Positions 6,748-8,524 of a stretch of DNA of 8,524 bases are shown here, piece by piece (the stretch's first letter is position 1; each line of letters opens with the position of its first letter). The notes under the pieces are model-generated. The model searched no databases and was not told where the DNA came from. It saw nothing but the letters and a program-made list of their open reading frames with translations. The DNA is from Acidobacteriota bacterium (GTDB taxonomy: Bacteria; Acidobacteriota; Blastocatellia; Pyrinomonadales; Pyrinomonadaceae): the NCBI GenBank assembly GCA_029777145.1, contig JAKOSS010000510.1, positions 1-8,524 on the forward strand. Direction: 5' to 3'. Both the position numbers and the translations under genes were made by a program.

Positions 6748-6768
6748 GGGCGTCGGGATGCCGACCCT
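6748..6768 (+). other. Small hairpin in the leader of the DUF6677-like gene
   Basis: GTCGG (6752-6756), loop GATG, CCGAC (6761-6765) forms a 5-bp stem. Two more G-C pairs, 6750/6766 and 6749/6767, extend it across a bulged C. The loop contains the ATG at 6758, the most upstream in-frame start of the next gene. A loose T-containing stretch (GTGTTTT, 6773-6779) follows a few nt later, so this could be a weak terminator after namZ or a leader structure. It is not a convincing U-run terminator. The rest of the roughly 120-nt gap from 6681 holds nothing else I can name. Confidence 0.35.
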
Positions 6769-6802
6769 TAAGGTGTTTTCGAGCCCGGTTCAGAATCAAG
6801 AA

Positions 6803-7183
6803 ATGGATAATCCAGTTGCCATAAGTTTGATCTCGTGGTTCTTGCCCGGGGTCGGACACATTGTACAGGGACGGATCAAGCGCGGGATCATTATCGGCGC
6901 GGTCGTCTGGGTAATGTTCGTCATCGCGGCGCTGAGCGGCGGACTCTATTACCCGGGCTTCCCGTTCAAGGACGGCGCCCTGCTCTATCTCCTCAATTTC
7001 TTCGCGAAAATGGGGAACGGGCTCGGCAGTTTGATCAGCTTTTTTGTTCAGGCGAATCCGCCGAAGGACGTGGCCGCATGGGCGACCTTCGAATACGGAG
7101 GCCGTTTTCTTGAAGTGGCCGGGTTGGTGAATTATCTCGCGGCGCTCGACGCGGCAGATATTCACTTCGGGAGGAAAGAATGA
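6803..7183 (+). CDS. Small multi-spanning membrane protein, DUF6677-like
   Basis: From the ATG at 6803 this is a 126-residue inner-membrane protein without known function. It opens with ISLISWFLPGVGHIVQGR (7-24), where a hydrophobic segment ends in the Pro-Gly-x-Gly-H and Gly-Arg signature typical of TM2-like and DUF6677 proteins. Strong hydrophobic segments follow at about 28-46, 59-83 (more broken, Gly-rich) and 101-117, and the tail HFGRKE is polar. The frame also has an ATG at 6758, but its 15 extra residues are not hydrophobic and that codon sits in a hairpin loop, so I prefer 6803. The family name is by recollection of the motif. The stop overlaps the next start (ATGA), so the two are translationally coupled. 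Confidence 0.75.
   Translation: MDNPVAISLISWFLPGVGHIVQGRIKRGIIIGAVVWVMFVIAALSGGLYYPGFPFKDGALLYLLNFFAKMGNGLGSLISFFVQANPPKDVAAWATFEYGGRFLEVAGLVNYLAALDAADIHFGRKE
7169..7175 (+). promoter_or_regulatory. Strong Shine-Dalgarno for the 56-residue gene
   Basis: GGGAGGA precedes the ATG at 7180 with a 4-nt spacer. It lies inside the last codons of the DUF6677-like gene and is the best ribosome-binding site in the plus-strand operon, which supports the short reading frame being a real gene. Confidence 0.7.
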
Positions 7184-7350
7184 TCCATATCTCGTATCTT
7201 TTCGGATTCGCGGCGCTGGTCTCGGTGGCGTTTGCCATCTTCTTTGACGGCGATCTGAAGGCGCGGCTCCTTTACGGCCTGAAAACCTTTGCCCAGTTCG
7301 TGCTCATCAGCCTGGCGATGGCCTGGGTCTTCTACTTCATTCCGTGGTGA
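7180..7350 (+). CDS. 56-residue two-helix membrane protein
   Basis: This short gene begins MIHISYLFGFAALVSVAF and ends AMAWVFYFIPW before a TGA at 7348-7350. It has two hydrophobic helices, about residues 4-22 and 38-55, joined by the polar turn DGDLKARLLYGLK (23-35), giving an inner-membrane hairpin, probably with a cytoplasmic basic loop. It begins with an ATGA overlap with the DUF6677-like gene behind a strong GGGAGGA ribosome-binding site, and it ends 3 nt before recO. Codon use resembles its neighbours. No function is known to me. Tight coupling to the preceding membrane protein suggests a small complex. It is easily missed by length cut-offs. Confidence 0.82.
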   Translation: MIHISYLFGFAALVSVAFAIFFDGDLKARLLYGLKTFAQFVLISLAMAWVFYFIPW

Positions 7351-7353
7351 TCA

Positions 7354-8100
7354 ATGGCGCTCCATGAAACCGAGGCACTGGTCATCAAGAGCTATCCGCT
7401 TGCCGAGGCGGACAAGATAGTTGTCTTTCTGACGCGCAGCCACGGTCTCGTGCGTGGCGTCGCAAAAGGTGCGAAGCGCCTGACGAGCCGTTTCGGGAGC
7501 AGTCTTGAACCGTTTTCATTCGTCCGGCTCGAGTTTTTCCAGTCCGGTGACAGGGAATTGGTGACGATCAAGCGGGCGGAACTCGTCGAATCGCTGTTCA
7601 GCCGGGTGTCCGACGACGTTCTACTCACGAAATTCGCCTATTTTTCGGAAGTTCTGAGCGTTTTCGCGCCGCCGTCCGACCCGGACGACCGGCTCTACCG
7701 CATGACGCGGATCTGCCTTGAGACCGCTGCCGCCGAACCTGGACTCACAGATTTCCTGACGCTCTATTTCGAGATCTGGGTGCTGCGACTCGGCGGATTT
7801 CTTCCTTCATGGACGGTTTGCAGCCGTTGCGGACGGCAGTTGGAGCCGGGTGAGGAAACCGTTCTGCGGGCCGATTTCAGGCTTGCATGCGCCGCCTGCG
7901 AGCGGATCCGGCAGACGGACCGCGTCGACGCGGCGCTCCGCGAATTGCTGGCCCTCGCCCTCAAGCTTGCGCCTCCCGAGTTTGCGCGGCGGGCGGAGGA
8001 ATTTGGAGCGGCGACGCTCGAACTATCCGCGATCATGAAGCGGATGATCGCCGCGGTCGTTGGGCGCGAGGGCGCCGTGACATCGGCAAGAGGGAATTGA
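7354..8100 (+). CDS. recO: DNA repair protein RecO
   Basis: RecO loads RecA onto SSB-coated single-stranded DNA in the RecFOR pathway of gap repair and anneals complementary strands. The 248-residue length is normal. The N-terminal OB-fold (about 1-80) contains ETEALVIKSYPLAEADKIV and the conserved GLVRGVAKGAKR (31-42). A helical middle follows. A zinc-binding motif is formed by Cys156-x2-Cys159 and Cys179-x2-Cys182. The ATG lies 3 nt after the preceding stop, with GGTGA overlapping that stop as ribosome-binding site. It is cotranscribed with upstream membrane-protein genes and with lptF 5 nt downstream, an arrangement that looks positional rather than functional. Confidence 0.95.
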   Translation: MALHETEALVIKSYPLAEADKIVVFLTRSHGLVRGVAKGAKRLTSRFGSSLEPFSFVRLEFFQSGDRELVTIKRAELVESLFSRVSDDVLLTKFAYFSEVLSVFAPPSDPDDRLYRMTRICLETAAAEPGLTDFLTLYFEIWVLRLGGFLPSWTVCSRCGRQLEPGEETVLRADFRLACAACERIRQTDRVDAALRELLALALKLAPPEFARRAEEFGAATLELSAIMKRMIAAVVGREGAVTSARGN

Positions 8101-8105
8101 GGCAA

Positions 8106-8524
8106 ATGAAACGCGTGGGAATGCGGATCTCGAGATATCTCCTGACGAACGTCGGGCCGTACTTCGTGTTCTCGTGGCTTCTGCTCAGCGTGATCCTTTT
8201 CGTCCAGCAGGCGAGCCGCTACGCCGACATCTTTTTCAGCGTCAACATCCCGAAAAGCCTGATCTTCCAACTGTCGTTCGCGCTTTTGCCGAGCGTCATC
8301 GCGTTCACTTGCCCGATGGCGATCCTTGTCGGAGTCGTCATTGGACTTTCGAAGATGCAGGGTGACAGCGAACTGACGGTGATCCGCGCGGCCGGCGTCG
8401 GGAACCTGCAGATCACGTTGCCGATCGCGGCGCTTGGGATCGTTCTCTCTTTATTCGCCTTCTGGATCAACGTCAAGGGCGTCCCGTTCGCGTCATCGGT
8501 GGTCAGGAACGTTGCGCTCCGGAC
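8106..8524 (+). CDS. lptF: LptF-like LPS export permease, 5' part
   Basis: The first 139 codons of a YjgP/YjgQ-family permease are present and the window ends inside the gene. LptF and LptG form the inner-membrane core of the LptB2FG ABC transporter that extracts lipopolysaccharide for export to the outer membrane. The fragment reads as a short basic N-terminus, then hydrophobic helices at about 16-35, 58-82 and 101-121. The family signature LSKMQGDSELTVIRAAGVG (81-99) forms the cytoplasmic coupling region. FVQQASRYADIFF and the SELTVIRAAG pattern resemble E. coli LptF more than LptG, though the assignment is tentative. The start is ATG at 8106 with GAGG 3 nt upstream; Met6 at 8121 is an alternative that would begin at MRISRYLL. 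Confidence 0.88.
   Translation, partial: MKRVGMRISRYLLTNVGPYFVFSWLLLSVILFVQQASRYADIFFSVNIPKSLIFQLSFALLPSVIAFTCPMAILVGVVIGLSKMQGDSELTVIRAAGVGNLQITLPIAALGIVLSLFAFWINVKGVPFASSVVRNVALR

Noticed and set aside
6710..7165. Minus-strand open frame of 151 codons opposite the DUF6677-like gene
   Set aside because: It is highly charged and has no motif, while the plus-strand frame shows membrane segments, a family signature and operon spacing.
7764..8270. Minus-strand open frame of 168 codons across recO and lptF
   Set aside because: It spans the junction of two clearly recognised genes on the other strand, and its product is Arg/Ser-rich without family features.
1..8524. Search for defence systems, CRISPR arrays, transposases or integration sites
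   Set aside because: No direct-repeat arrays, terminal inverted repeats, transposase or integrase motifs, or compositional breaks were visible. All recognised genes are core-type metabolism, proteolysis, repair or envelope functions.

Overview
The window is an ordinary-looking, GC-rich bacterial chromosomal segment, tightly packed with genes in two divergent operons. A lipoprotein with a clear lipobox and an LptF-type lipopolysaccharide-export permease indicate a diderm (outer-membrane) bacterium. Three features together suggest Acidobacteriota, perhaps the Blastocatellia side: a DUF6677-like membrane protein, a fibronectin-III lipoprotein and a NamZ/DUF1343 protein of the PQHG type. This placement is recalled from family resemblance and was not tested by search.

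Left half, minus strand (about 4704 down to 136): hslV, hslU, a three-FnIII-domain lipoprotein, an FAH-superfamily enzyme and a transaldolase/FSA-family aldolase. The gaps are 2, 16, 1 and 8 nt, so this reads as one transcript. It closes at a clear intrinsic terminator: a 10-bp perfect stem followed by a T run at 136-168. Cytoplasmic ATP-dependent proteolysis (HslUV) is thus linked with an uncharacterised envelope lipoprotein and two small-molecule enzymes. Positions 1-114 may be the 3' end of a convergent plus-strand gene, but this is weak.

Centre (4705-4745): a 41-bp AT-rich divergent intergenic region that must hold promoters for both directions.

Right half, plus strand (4746-8524): a class-I glutamine-amidotransferase-like C26 hydrolase and, 3 nt later, a GTG-started NamZ (GH171) exo-N-acetylmuramidase homologue. 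After about 120 nt containing a small hairpin come a DUF6677-like membrane protein, a 56-residue two-helix membrane protein (ATGA overlap), recO and the start of lptF, which is cut by the window edge. The first pair suggests peptidoglycan fragment turnover. The second cluster mixes membrane proteins, recombination repair and LPS export.

I see no mobile element, CRISPR array, rRNA, convincing tRNA or defence system. The points most worth a second look are the signal-peptide-less PQHG-type NamZ paired in frame with a C26 hydrolase, the GYMG pore variant and acidic insertion in HslU, the FnIII lipoprotein in the hslVU operon, and the small membrane-protein pair before recO.
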